From contig QCNK01000009.1 in the NCBI GenBank assembly GCA_003210135.1, forward strand, positions 1 to 62,147: DNA of 62,147 bases, read 5' to 3'. A program made the position numbers and the translations under genes. The DNA is from Prochlorococcus sp. AG-424-P23. Its GTDB lineage: Bacteria; Cyanobacteriota; Cyanobacteriia; PCC-6307; Cyanobiaceae. Positions 1-7,640 of this stretch are shown here, in pieces. Each line of letters starts with the position of its first letter. Within the stretch, counting starts at the first letter, position 1. Below the pieces are notes generated by a model. That model saw only the letters and a program-made list of their open reading frames with translations. It was not told the origin of the DNA and ran no database searches.

Positions 1-194
1 ACTTCACTTTCTTCTGGTTCCTCTGGTTTTATTTTTGAATTTGCTAAGCTTTGATCTGCATCTTTACTTAAAAGGAATTTTAACAATTTTTTGAATAATA
101 AGAAACCTTTTTCAATTCTTTTTGGACCTAAAATTGAAAGCAAAATTACTAAAATTATGAATATTTCAGGTGAATTTAAACCTAATAGTTTCAT
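1..194 (-). CDS. TatA/TatB/Hcf106-like protein, 3' end outside window
   Basis: The visible 64 N-terminal residues start MKLLGLNSPEIF, followed by a hydrophobic helix (about residues 9-22) ending in LGPKRI. That is the usual layout of Sec-independent (twin-arginine) translocase A/B subunits: a short helix, a Gly-Pro hinge, then a basic amphipathic helix (here about residues 24-40), then an acidic tail. TatA/B proteins multimerise in the membrane to form the Tat pore or receptor. The gene runs off the left edge of the window, so total length and stop are unseen. A and B subtypes cannot be separated from this fragment. Confidence 0.6.
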   Translation of the reverse strand, partial: MKLLGLNSPEIFIILVILLSILGPKRIEKGFLLFKKLLKFLLSKDADQSLANSKIKPEEPEESE

Positions 195-241
195 AAAATT
201 TCATATTCTATTTATATTTTAGTACATGTTAAAAATTTAAT

Positions 242-679
242 CTAATTATTCTCAAAAGTTGGTAAATAAAGCTCCCTATTTGATGCAATTAAACCTTCTT
301 CTTTAAAAAAAATCTCTAGGTCTTTTAGATCTTTTATATCAACAAATTCACCACAATTATCTATGATATTATTATGGGTAAATTTCCATAAATCATCCAA
401 ATATTGGTCATCGTCTGGAAATGCTACAAATTTTAAATATGTATTATTCAAAGCATATTCACTAGCAAAATCAGAATCTAATCCTTCCCTTTTAGCATCA
501 CAAAAAACTTTAGCAAATCTTTTACCTACAGAAGTTTGAGCACTCGATAAATCTAAATTACTTTGTATGGCTTCTACATTTATTGGTGCAATAAAAATAA
601 TTATTGAAAGAAAAATAGATACTAATATAAACAAGAAAAAATTTCCTTTTTTAAATTTAAACTCAATATAAACTAGCAA
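242..679 (-). CDS. Conserved hypothetical exported protein (145 aa)
   Basis: The function is not recognised. A basic N-terminus (FKFKKG) precedes a hydrophobic segment at about residues 14-35 and a plausible signal-peptidase site after VEA (residue 37), so the rest is probably lumenal or periplasmic. The mature part is acidic and has two cysteines (C60 and C109) that could form a disulphide. It is transcribed away from the dus gene at 807, with a 127-bp AT-rich spacer that must hold both promoters. The start used gives a slightly long leader; no clear Shine-Dalgarno sequence decides it. Confidence 0.6.
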   Translation of the reverse strand: MLVYIEFKFKKGNFFLFILVSIFLSIIIFIAPINVEAIQSNLDLSSAQTSVGKRFAKVFCDAKREGLDSDFASEYALNNTYLKFVAFPDDDQYLDDLWKFTHNNIIDNCGEFVDIKDLKDLEIFFKEEGLIASNRELYLPTFENN

Positions 680-806
680 AAAAAGTAATCAATTAGGCCT
701 ATTTAAGTAAAAGCAGTTCTTATAAATTAAGAAATAAATAGAAAAAAAAAATCAGCTCCATGTCTGAATTTATAATAAAGAACAATTAAATAAATTTAAA
801 AATTAT

Positions 807-1814
807 ATGCCTTCAAATATAAAGCTAAAAGGGAGAGGAGTTAATAGGATTATTACGAGTAAGGTCATGCTATCGCCATTAGCAGGAGTTACAGATAACA
901 TTTTTAGGAGACTTGTACGTAAATGGGCTCCAAACTCTTTACTTTTTACAGAAATGATAAATGCCACAAGTCTTAAAAAAGGATATGGAACACAAAAAAT
1001 CAATCAAATAGATTTAGAAGAAGGTCCAGTTGGAGTACAAATATTTGATAATAGGCCAAATGCTGTTTCTGAAGCTGCGAAACAAGCTGAGGACTCTGGA
1101 GCTTTCTTAATTGATATAAATATGGGATGTCCAGTAAAAAAAATTGCGAAGAAAGGTGGAGGCAGTGCATTAATTAAAGACCGAAAACTTGCTATAGAAT
1201 TAGTCAAAAATGTTGTAAGAGCTGTTAAGGTTCCAGTAACAGTAAAAACACGACTCGGATGGGATAGTAAAGAAGAAAATATAGAGGATTTCTTATTTAA
1301 ACTTCAAGATGCGGGAGCAACAATGATCACACTCCATGGAAGAACTAGAAAACAGGGTTTTTCAGGAAATTCAGATTGGGAAATGATCGGGAGACTAAAA
1401 AAGTTGTTGGAAATCCCAGTAATTGCTAATGGAGATATCAAAAATCCAGATGACGCTCTTAATTGTCTAAAAAAAACAAATGCCGATGGTGTAATGATTG
1501 GACGAGGGATTTTAGGATCCCCATGGAAAATAGGAGAAATAGATTATGCCATTAGAAAAATTAAAAATTTTAAAGAACCAAGCACAGAAGAAAAACTATA
1601 TTTAATTATTGAGCATCTTGATGAATTAATAAAAGAAAAAGGAGCTCACGGCTTGCTAATTGCAAGAAAACATATCTCATGGACATGCAAAGACTTTAAA
1701 GGAGCATCAAATTTGAGAAATAACTTGGTTAGAGCTGTTGATAAAAATGAAGTTAAAAATTTAATAAATAAAATGATTAAAACTTTGAATAATGAAAAAA
1801 ATACATTAGCTTAA
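807..1814 (+). CDS. dus: tRNA-dihydrouridine synthase (NifR3/Dus family)
   Basis: FMN-dependent enzyme that reduces specific uridines in the tRNA D-loop to dihydrouridine. The TIM-barrel start VMLSPLAGVTDNIFRR (residues 20-35) is a family signature. INMGCPVKKIAKKGGG contains the proton-donating cysteine C108. HGRTRKQGFSG and IANGDIKNP are the substrate and FMN phosphate-binding segments. The length of 335 aa is normal. The first ATG is kept because the barrel signature follows only about 20 residues later. A DUF2470 gene follows 19 bp downstream and is probably cotranscribed. Confidence 0.93.
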   Translation: MPSNIKLKGRGVNRIITSKVMLSPLAGVTDNIFRRLVRKWAPNSLLFTEMINATSLKKGYGTQKINQIDLEEGPVGVQIFDNRPNAVSEAAKQAEDSGAFLIDINMGCPVKKIAKKGGGSALIKDRKLAIELVKNVVRAVKVPVTVKTRLGWDSKEENIEDFLFKLQDAGATMITLHGRTRKQGFSGNSDWEMIGRLKKLLEIPVIANGDIKNPDDALNCLKKTNADGVMIGRGILGSPWKIGEIDYAIRKIKNFKEPSTEEKLYLIIEHLDELIKEKGAHGLLIARKHISWTCKDFKGASNLRNNLVRAVDKNEVKNLINKMIKTLNNEKNTLA

Positions 1815-1833
1815 AACAAATTTTATTCTTTAA

Positions 1834-2088
1834 ATGAAAATTATTAGTAAAGAAACAAGTAAAAGAATTTGTGATCATATGAACAATGATCACATTGATT
1901 CGGTTCACAAATATCTTATTCATTATGGAAAGATATCAAGATTTGAAAATGCTTACATGGAAGAAATCAATAACAGTTATATAAAAATCAATCACGATGG
2001 CCAGTCAGCAATTATCAATTTTAAAAATGAAATATCTGAAGAAGAAATACATTCAACTTTAGTATCTATGATTAAAGAGATTAAATAA
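1834..2088 (+). CDS. DUF2470 protein (HugZ C-terminal-like domain)
   Basis: An 84-residue protein that is essentially a single DUF2470 domain. The N-terminal motif RICDHMNNDHIDSVHKYL (His-Met-Asn-x-Asp-His) is the family hallmark, found at the C-terminus of HugZ-type haem oxygenases and of related pyridoxamine-phosphate-oxidase-like proteins. Here the domain stands alone, without the split-barrel FMN domain. It lies 19 bp downstream of dus on the same strand. A haem or tetrapyrrole-binding role is only an inference from the fused relatives. Confidence 0.75.
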   Translation: MKIISKETSKRICDHMNNDHIDSVHKYLIHYGKISRFENAYMEEINNSYIKINHDGQSAIINFKNEISEEEIHSTLVSMIKEIK

Positions 2089-2113
2089 ATAAATATTTTA
2101 AATAAGAAAAATT

Positions 2114-2278
2114 CTAATTTTTATTTTCATAGTAATCAGTTATTTGCTTACATTCTTCAAATGAAAGCATGCTTAATCTAGATGTAGCTTTTATTTTTAA
2201 AATTGCACATACAGCTAATAAATCGTAGCTGTCAACGTTAAGCGCTTCAGAAAGCTCTAGGACCCTAAGACCTTTCAT
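2114..2278 (-). CDS. Small protein resembling the IF-2 N-terminal module (54 aa)
   Basis: An intact short reading frame starting MKGLRVLELSEALNVDSYDL. The pattern (basic start, V-x-E-L-[SA]-x-x-L-x-[VI], then D-L-L and a hydrophobic helix) resembles the small helical module at the N-terminus of translation initiation factor IF-2. Two cysteines (AVCAILKI, EECKQI) are present. The gene is convergent with the DUF2470 gene, with 25 bp between them. The resemblance is by eye and the module is short. The coding nature is supported by an uninterrupted frame with natural composition. Confidence 0.5.
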   Translation of the reverse strand: MKGLRVLELSEALNVDSYDLLAVCAILKIKATSRLSMLSFEECKQITDYYENKN

Positions 2279-2322
2279 TAGTATTAAAAAAATCTTTTTC
2301 TAAATTATCAAGAACCTTGAAA

Positions 2323-2559
2323 TCAATGGGCAGCATTTTTTCCTAAACCTGCTACGAATGGAAAAGTTTGTTCATCACCAAAAATATCTTCTGCTGAAGA
2401 ATTATAAATATTATTTTTTTTATTATCAGGCTTAATCTCTTCAATTTCATTAGAAATATTCTCTTTAATGTTATTTTCAATTTCTTTTGCTAATAAATTA
2501 TTGGTATTAGAAAATATTGAAAAAACTAATACACATAAAAACAAAATAATTCTTTTCAT
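2323..2559 (-). CDS. Conserved hypothetical secreted protein (78 aa)
   Basis: The function is unknown. The frame opens upstream at 2595, but the ATG at 2559 is preferred because it begins directly with a classical signal peptide (MKRIILFLCVLVF, cleavage near LLA-KE). The middle is Asn/Glu/Lys-rich and low in complexity. The C-terminus FGDEQTFPFVAGLGKNAAH looks like the conserved, functional part. It lies 44 bp from the IF-2N-like small gene on the same strand. Confidence 0.6.
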   Translation of the reverse strand: MKRIILFLCVLVFSIFSNTNNLLAKEIENNIKENISNEIEEIKPDNKKNNIYNSSAEDIFGDEQTFPFVAGLGKNAAH

Positions 2560-2656
2560 AAAAAAAATATATCTAATACTATTGTCATACGCCAATAAGG
2601 TTATTTAGAAAAACTAGATAACTTTAAAACAAATCTAAATAAATCCAAAAAAATAT

Positions 2657-2893
2657 TCATCTTCCCAACTTATTTCTATTTTTAAATCTAATTAAAAAAT
2701 AAAGACCTAGTAACAAAAGAATTGCCAAGGAGTACTGATTAAGAAAAACATAAACTACATAGACGAGAAATGGGAATAAGCAAGCCCTCTTGAAATTTAA
2801 TTTTTGTTCCTTTGACATATTTTTCCAATTTAAATATTCTTCCCATTGAAAAATCTTCTTCATTTTTCTACTTCTTTTTTTACGATTAAACAT
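2657..2893 (-). CDS. Small membrane protein (78 aa)
   Basis: Not recognised. It has a very basic N-terminus (MFNRKKRSRKMKK), a soluble WEEYLNW stretch, then two closely spaced hydrophobic segments at about residues 38-50 and 53-67 ending in RFKNRNK. This predicts a hairpin or a single kinked membrane helix with positive flanks. An internal ATG at residue 11 (2863) is an alternative start. It is divergent from the thioesterase gene at 3000, with 106 bp of AT-rich spacer. Confidence 0.5.
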   Translation of the reverse strand: MFNRKKRSRKMKKIFQWEEYLNWKNMSKEQKLNFKRACLFPFLVYVVYVFLNQYSLAILLLLGLYFLIRFKNRNKLGR

Positions 2894-2999
2894 AAATTTA
2901 TAAATATAGTCTTGATAATTCTTATGTTAATAAAGAAAATTAATCTACAATATCAAGATAAGTTTTTTTCATTAAATTAAAATATTTTTTAAATAAAAG

Positions 3000-3443
3000 A
3001 TGAACTCAAAACCAGTTTGGAAAATTGAAAAAATTGTTTTACCTCAACATGCAGATCATGTAGGTGTAATGTGGCACGGTAATTATTTTAATTGGCTTGA
3101 AGAAAGCCGAATAAATGCACTTTCAGAAGTAGGTATAAGTTATTTCGAACTAACTAAAAATGGCTTAGATTTACCTGTAATCAATACTTCAATAAAATAT
3201 AAATCTCCTTTATTCCTTGGTGAAAAAATAATAATAGAGAGCGAATTCAACATTGATAGAAGTCCTAGGATTAATGTAATTTCAAATTTTCTTAACAAGA
3301 AAAATGAAATCTTAACGATTGCTGAAGTCAATTTAGTCTTAATAAATAAACTAAATTTTTCTATAATAAGAAAAAGGTCAGATTTCCTATCTGAAGCTTT
3401 TAGTAAGTTAAACGGTAGAAATTATTATCCGCCAATTGAATGA
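3000..3443 (+). CDS. Acyl-CoA thioesterase, 4HBT hotdog family
   Basis: A 147-residue single hotdog domain. The N-terminal signature HADHVGVMWHGNYFNWLEES (residues 17-36) fits 4-hydroxybenzoyl-CoA thioesterase-type enzymes, with the catalytic Asp (D19) and the His-x-x-Tyr of the active-site helix. The core strand INTSIKYKSPLFLGEKI is also typical. Such enzymes hydrolyse acyl-CoA thioesters. Some cyanobacterial members act on DHNA-CoA in phylloquinone synthesis, but the substrate cannot be assigned here. A small membrane-protein gene follows 18 bp downstream. Confidence 0.8.
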   Translation: MNSKPVWKIEKIVLPQHADHVGVMWHGNYFNWLEESRINALSEVGISYFELTKNGLDLPVINTSIKYKSPLFLGEKIIIESEFNIDRSPRINVISNFLNKKNEILTIAEVNLVLINKLNFSIIRKRSDFLSEAFSKLNGRNYYPPIE

Positions 3444-3461
3444 TTCCTTAAATTATTAATT

Positions 3462-3659
3462 ATGAATATATTTCAAGTTATTGATTCTTATCAATATGAA
3501 ATGGAATCAAGATATCAAGAAAAATCAATGCTTACAAATCTTTTTACAGAGCACAAATTCATAGGATGGTTAGGTTTGTTTATAGTATTTTTCTCTATCT
3601 TTGCAATTTTTGTTTTTCAATTTCTTGAGTGGGAAAGTAATGACAATAATAAAAGTTAA
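3462..3659 (+). CDS. Small single-helix membrane protein (65 aa)
   Basis: The N-terminal 32 residues are polar (VIDSYQYEMESRYQEKS). One strong transmembrane helix follows at about residues 33-53 (IGWLGLFIVFFSIFAIFVF) and the tail is acidic. No family is recognised. It lies 18 bp downstream of the thioesterase gene and is probably cotranscribed. Confidence 0.5.
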   Translation: MNIFQVIDSYQYEMESRYQEKSMLTNLFTEHKFIGWLGLFIVFFSIFAIFVFQFLEWESNDNNKS

Positions 3660-3699
3660 TAAGATTTAATGCTTATAATTCAACTGAATGATTTAAAAA

Positions 3700-3951
3700 A
3701 TGGCTATCTACTTAAAAATAACTAACCCTACAGAGGTTGTAAAAAAAAAGACTTCAAAATGGCTTTCAGATATTACACCTGAAAGAATTGATAGAAAATT
3801 GGTCGAGGATGAAGTAATAAAAGGCATTATCGAGCAATTAACATTAGAAGGGATAAAAGGAGAAATATCAGCAATTAATGGGTTTGAAGTAAATGAGTCT
3901 TCAGTAATAACAAAAAATAATTTTGTTATTAGAAAAACAAAAACTTTTTAG
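3700..3951 (+). CDS. Conserved hypothetical protein (83 aa)
   Basis: A soluble, basic protein with no membrane segment (MAIYLKITNPTEVVKKKTSK at the start). The central part is Glu/Ile/Lys-rich (RKLVEDEVIKGIIEQLTLEG) and looks helical. No known domain is recognised. It sits between a small membrane protein and the Mrr-like nuclease with short spacing (41 and 19 bp), so it may share their transcript. Confidence 0.55.
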   Translation: MAIYLKITNPTEVVKKKTSKWLSDITPERIDRKLVEDEVIKGIIEQLTLEGIKGEISAINGFEVNESSVITKNNFVIRKTKTF

Positions 3952-3970
3952 ATCGAAAATAAATTTTTAG

Positions 3971-4840
3971 ATGAAAATTTTTTTTATTTTAATTATTTTT
4001 ATCATTTTTTTAATTTTTATAATTGCGAGGGATTATCAAATTAAAAAGAAAAAGTTTAAATTAAATAATGCCTTAAATTCCAATTTCTTTATTCAAACAA
4101 TTAATATTTCAATAGAAGAAAACAAATACAACTTGTTAGAGGAGAGGATCAGATTAAGGGAAATAGATGCCTACGGTAACGAGGATTATAAAAAATGGAT
4201 TGGCAATCCTCCTCTTGATGAAAAAGCTATTGAGAAAAATATATTAAATGGATCCAAGCAATTTAAAGAGGGTATACCATACTTCTGGGAAAAAGTAATT
4301 TTAAAAAAATTTGGCAGCATGGAATTATTTTTCGAAAAGTGGAGATCATATTGTAATGAAAATCCTACTATTGATGATGAGATAATTGGATCTATTAGAA
4401 AGCTCGAGAATGAAGATTGGTTCGTATTCATAGCAAGTCAAATAGAGAAATCATGCTTAAACTTACTAGAAAAAAACTACTCAAGTAAAAACAAGGAAAA
4501 CTACAAAAAAGGTATTAGATTTGAAAATCATTGTATGGAAATTCTCAAACAAAATGGCTGGGAAGTAAAAGAAACCCCTAATACAGGAGATCAAGGGGTT
4601 GACTTAATTGCGTCAATAAATGATTTGAGAATATGTATTCAATGCAAAGATCATGAAAAAGCCATTGGGAATAAAGCAGTTCAGGAGATTTCAGCTGGTA
4701 AATTATTTTGGAAAGGTACACATGCAATAATAGTCTCAAAATCTGGCTTTACAAAGTCTGCTCATCAACTAGCAAAATCAAATAAAGTGAAACTAATCAA
4801 TGAATATCAATTAAAAGATTTAGAAAAGTTTATTGTTTAA
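3971..4840 (+). CDS. Membrane-anchored Mrr-type restriction endonuclease-like protein
   Basis: 289 residues. An N-terminal transmembrane helix (residues 2-19) is followed by a helical middle region. The C-terminal Mrr_cat PD-(D/E)xK nuclease domain lies at about 180-285. The catalytic set is visible: E185 in GIRFENHC, D211 in GDQGVDLIA, and Q224-x-K226 in CIQCKDH. Mrr-family enzymes cut DNA, often modified DNA. No methyltransferase or partner gene is nearby, so this is not a standard restriction-modification pair. The membrane anchor suggests action at the inner face of the membrane, perhaps on incoming DNA; that part is inference. Confidence 0.8.
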   Translation: MKIFFILIIFIIFLIFIIARDYQIKKKKFKLNNALNSNFFIQTINISIEENKYNLLEERIRLREIDAYGNEDYKKWIGNPPLDEKAIEKNILNGSKQFKEGIPYFWEKVILKKFGSMELFFEKWRSYCNENPTIDDEIIGSIRKLENEDWFVFIASQIEKSCLNLLEKNYSSKNKENYKKGIRFENHCMEILKQNGWEVKETPNTGDQGVDLIASINDLRICIQCKDHEKAIGNKAVQEISAGKLFWKGTHAIIVSKSGFTKSAHQLAKSNKVKLINEYQLKDLEKFIV

Positions 4841-4845
4841 ATAGT

Positions 4846-5250
4846 TTATATCAATTGTGTTAAGCCTTCTTTATAAAGCAAAAGTGTTGTAAAAATTCCT
4901 GATGCCCACATTAAACCTCTAGCAGTTGGGATATTAAATACATATGCACCAATATATAAAAAACGAAAAATAGGATGAATAAATGCTGCAATTATTGCAA
5001 TATTAGAGTCAGTTAAAGTAATCAAACAAAGAAGACATGCGGGTGCATGTAGGGAAATACTTTCCCAGCAATTTTGATGACACCAAACTGCTCTTTTTCC
5101 AAAAGAAGGTAACTCATCGAATAAAGCCCTTGGAGCAGACATATTTTCAACAGAATATCCCGCTTTAACTCGTCCAATAGTTAATGGAATAATTGATAAT
5201 AAAACAACACCAACTGATAGACAAAGGCTCCAGGCAAAAGCTACTTGCAT
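4846..5250 (-). CDS. MAPEG-family integral membrane protein
   Basis: 134 residues with four predicted membrane helices. The segment RAVWCHQNCWESISLHAPAC fits the MAPEG signature (R-A-x-x-x-H-x-N-x-x-E), where the Arg, His, Asn and Glu line the glutathione or active site in eukaryotic relatives. Bacterial members are mostly uncharacterised but may act in lipid peroxide or glutathione chemistry. The gene is convergent with the Mrr-like gene, with 5 bp between stops. Confidence 0.75.
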   Translation of the reverse strand: MQVAFAWSLCLSVGVVLLSIIPLTIGRVKAGYSVENMSAPRALFDELPSFGKRAVWCHQNCWESISLHAPACLLCLITLTDSNIAIIAAFIHPIFRFLYIGAYVFNIPTARGLMWASGIFTTLLLYKEGLTQLI

Positions 5251-5368
5251 ATGATTTAAATAATATTATTAGCTTAATAATTGAAGCTCGTTATCGTGAT
5301 AAATAAACAATCATTACCGTAGATAAAACTTTGCAAAAAATGCTGTAATTTATGTTTAAAAATCTTTT

Positions 5369-5494
5369 ATGGATATTACAAAACTTTTTTTGATTTTTGG
5401 CATAAGTTTATTAATATATTTTGCTTTTCTGTTTTTAGGATTTTTTCTTAAGAATAAAAATCTAAAGGCACAGAATCTAAAAAAAGAAGAATAG
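5369..5494 (+). CDS. Possible micro-protein with one membrane helix (41 aa)
   Basis: A short frame starting MDITKLFLIFGISLLIYFAF, with a Lys/Glu-rich tail ending KKEE. The shape (hydrophobic helix plus charged tail) resembles many Prochlorococcus micro-proteins, but no homolog is recognised and the base composition is not decisive. Apart from this frame, the 375-bp gap 5251-5625 shows only AT-rich sequence, with a small inverted repeat (TTATC/GATAA) near 5291-5302. Confidence 0.35.
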   Translation: MDITKLFLIFGISLLIYFAFLFLGFFLKNKNLKAQNLKKEE

Positions 5495-5625
5495 ATTATT
5501 AATTCCACGAAAATTTATTATTTTCTCAATATTTTTATATCTTTTTGGATATATTTCATGGAAATAAAATTTGATCCTAATAATAATAAGGGATATTTGA
5601 AATTCAATAAGACAGTTGCTGGTAT

Positions 5626-5919
5626 ATGAAAAAATTTTATAAATTTCTTAAAAGTTTTATATTTATATCACTTTGGCTTATTTTATCCTCATTTTTAACC
5701 CAATATTGGAATACCTTTCATTGGGAATATATTTACTTAAACTTCAGAATTATATTTGATAAAGAATTTTGGTTTGTTGTAGAAAAAATTCTTTTAGGAT
5801 TTGATATTGGTTACTGGTTAGAAGAAGCACTAAAATTCTTAAGTTATGAAATACCTAAAGAATCTTTTAAATATTTACCAATATATTTCGTATTAAAGTC
5901 TATTTGGATAAAGAATTAA
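5626..5919 (+). CDS. Hypothetical membrane-associated protein (97 aa)
   Basis: Aromatic-rich protein with an N-terminal hydrophobic segment (residues 11-25, SFIFISLWLILSSFL) and further amphipathic stretches rich in Trp and Phe (FDKEFWFVVEKILLGFDIGY). No family is recognised. It is convergent with the fibrillin gene that ends at 5929. Confidence 0.45.
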   Translation: MKKFYKFLKSFIFISLWLILSSFLTQYWNTFHWEYIYLNFRIIFDKEFWFVVEKILLGFDIGYWLEEALKFLSYEIPKESFKYLPIYFVLKSIWIKN

Positions 5920-5928
5920 TTTATATCT

Positions 5929-6471
5929 TTAATAGATATTAATAAATTCCTTAAAATTCTTGAATAAAGTCGGTGAATTTATTTTTCTTAAAACAAATAA
6001 AGTTCCTTTATCACCTCTGCAGATTCTAATCCTATTACTTAAATAAGTTATCTCTAACCACCCTAATTGTTCATTATCTATTTCTTTCATAGCCTTTATA
6101 TTTTTTCTTCCGAATTTAGGACCGATAACACCAGCATGTGTAAATTTAACCCCAATTTTTTTTTCATTTATGTAATTAAGTCTTATTAGAATACCAGTAC
6201 CAATAATTGATTTTATTCCTCTAGGTTTAAGTAAATTAAGACCAGTTAAATTTAAGGGATCAAGAATCTGAAGATTATCAATAAAAGGAGAATATTTTAA
6301 AAAGGGACTATTAGAACTACTCCACCTAAGCTCCCAAACACCCTGTAAATCATTTCTATCTTTGCTAAAGGAAAAATTATGATCAATTTCAAGTTGTTCG
6401 GAAATAGTCTGTATACTCTTTGAATTTGGAGATTTAAGAAGTAAATTTAATAAATCATCTTCGGATTTCAT
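5929..6471 (-). CDS. PAP/fibrillin (plastid-lipid-associated) family protein
   Basis: 180 residues matching the fibrillin (plastoglobulin) pattern. LQGVWELRWSSSNSPFLKYS is the conserved G-x-W-x-L-x-[WY]-[ST] opening. The C-terminal strand pair LEITYLSNRIRICRGDKGTLFV matches the family's closing motif (Y-x-[DS]-x-x-x-R-I-x-R-x-x-x-G). The family has a lipocalin-like fold and binds lipids at thylakoids and plastoglobules. A second, longer member lies at 8899. Strand and start are clear; the gene upstream on the plus strand (6550) is divergent. Confidence 0.8.
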   Translation of the reverse strand: MKSEDDLLNLLLKSPNSKSIQTISEQLEIDHNFSFSKDRNDLQGVWELRWSSSNSPFLKYSPFIDNLQILDPLNLTGLNLLKPRGIKSIIGTGILIRLNYINEKKIGVKFTHAGVIGPKFGRKNIKAMKEIDNEQLGWLEITYLSNRIRICRGDKGTLFVLRKINSPTLFKNFKEFINIY

Positions 6472-6549
6472 TTAATAACCTCTGAGTATATAGCTAAGGA
6501 TAAATACTTACCTCCATGTGCTATATTCTACCCAGAATATGTTGATTTG

Positions 6550-6834
6550 ATGACAAAGAGCTATTGGCTAAAGAAAATTTCAATTCCAAATGCTGATTTA
6601 TTTCTGGAATATATAAGAACAGTATTACCTTGGATTAAATCTGTGGGAGGAGTAATAGTAAAAAGAGATTTAATACAAGAATCAACCTCAAATGAATGGG
6701 ACGGAGGGCAGCTTGGATTAGTAATAGAATTCGAATCAAAATTTGCTGCTAAAAAAGCGTTTTATTCTGAAGTATTTCAAAAATATCTGCAGTCGAGAGA
6801 TTTAATGGAACTAGTTACTATAAGTACTCTTTAA
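6550..6834 (+). CDS. DUF1330-like / dimeric ferredoxin-like fold protein (94 aa)
   Basis: A small alpha/beta protein. The pattern KSYWLKKISIPNADLFLEYI, then a Gly-rich turn GGVIVKRD, then GLVIEFESKFAAKKAFYS fits the DUF1330 branch of the dimeric alpha/beta-barrel (ABM-like) superfamily. No catalytic role is known. A TTG at 6547 lies just before the ATG at 6550; the ATG is the simpler choice. It is divergent from the fibrillin gene. Confidence 0.65.
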   Translation: MTKSYWLKKISIPNADLFLEYIRTVLPWIKSVGGVIVKRDLIQESTSNEWDGGQLGLVIEFESKFAAKKAFYSEVFQKYLQSRDLMELVTISTL

Positions 6835-6969
6835 AAAACAACCAATAGCGATCTCATACAAACATTCTATAAGTATTTATTCCTATTAAATTATTTATGT
6901 AATATTTATAACTTCACTAGCGATAGCATATTTTGCAAAATTTAATTGTAAAAGTAATCCGTTAATCAA

Positions 6970-7149
6970 ATGAACTATTCAACAGAAAAGGACGATTATT
7001 TGATGACAACTCCATATACAAAAAAAATACAACAAAAATTTGAAAAGGTTAAATCTTTTTTAGAGCAAAATGGATTTAATCCTTCATCAGAGAGCTTAAT
7101 GCAAGATATAGTTAGCTCAGAAGAATATATTGCCAAAAATGGCTTATAA
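6970..7149 (+). CDS. Hypothetical micro-protein (59 aa)
   Basis: Soluble and mostly polar: MNYSTEKDDYLMTTPYTKKI, then a likely helix KIQQKFEKVKSFLEQNGFNP, ending EYIAKNGL. It has no membrane helix or cysteine. An internal ATG at residue 12 is an alternative start. The uninterrupted frame and protein-like composition support coding, but no family is recognised. Confidence 0.45.
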   Translation: MNYSTEKDDYLMTTPYTKKIQQKFEKVKSFLEQNGFNPSSESLMQDIVSSEEYIAKNGL

Positions 7150-7153
7150 AATA

Positions 7154-7333
7154 TCAGAATATATTCAGAGTCCTTAAATAATAAAAACCGCCTATTAGAA
7201 AAGGTAATAATATTCCAATAAATAAAAATATAGATTTCTTTGATTCGCCTTCTGATATGGGGTTAATTTCTGGTTCAATTGCAAAACCATTTTGTCTACC
7301 ACCGCTTTCGGTTGTATAACCTTTTTTATTCAT
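7154..7333 (-). CDS. Psb34-like (ssl1498-family) photosystem II assembly micro-protein
   Basis: 59 residues. The N-terminal soluble motif YTTESGGRQNGFAIEPEI corresponds to the Y-T-T-x-x-G-G-x-x-N-x-[FY]-A-x-E-P signature of cyanobacterial ssl1498/Psb34 proteins. One transmembrane helix follows (SIFLFIGILLPFLIGGFYYL). In other cyanobacteria Psb34 binds CP47-containing PSII assembly intermediates and relates to Hlip exchange. The assignment rests on that one motif plus the one-helix layout and small size. The gene faces the 59-aa frame at 6970, with 4 bp between stops. Confidence 0.6.
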   Translation of the reverse strand: MNKKGYTTESGGRQNGFAIEPEINPISEGESKKSIFLFIGILLPFLIGGFYYLRTLNIF

Positions 7334-7418
7334 AAGAAAAATAATCTAAGCAGATTATCTCATGTAAAAACTTATTTAAAAAAATTTTTTACATTTAGAA
7401 TTAAAATAATTTTAAGAT

Positions 7419-7553
7419 CTAATAATTGATTTCAATCTGAGATTTCAATTTGGCAGCTTTTTTTAAAAGACCTACAACTTCCTTACGGCCAGTAGCAAAA
7501 TCAGCCTTGTTAAGTAACTCGCTATATTTTTTTGTGATTTCTCTATGATTCAT
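7419..7553 (-). CDS. Hypothetical basic micro-protein (44 aa)
   Basis: A short frame (MNHREITKKYSELLNKADFA) predicted to be largely helical, ending KLKSQIEINY. It is Lys-rich with no membrane helix. The spacing to neighbours suggests its own transcript. It is unrecognised; coding status is supported only by a clean frame and reasonable codons. Confidence 0.45.
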   Translation of the reverse strand: MNHREITKKYSELLNKADFATGRKEVVGLLKKAAKLKSQIEINY

Positions 7554-7640
7554 TTTTGGTTATTATGATATTTATATTATAAAGAGACAAAAAATATTTT
7601 TTGTATAAAAGATATCAAAATAGGGATTAAGTACCTTTAC

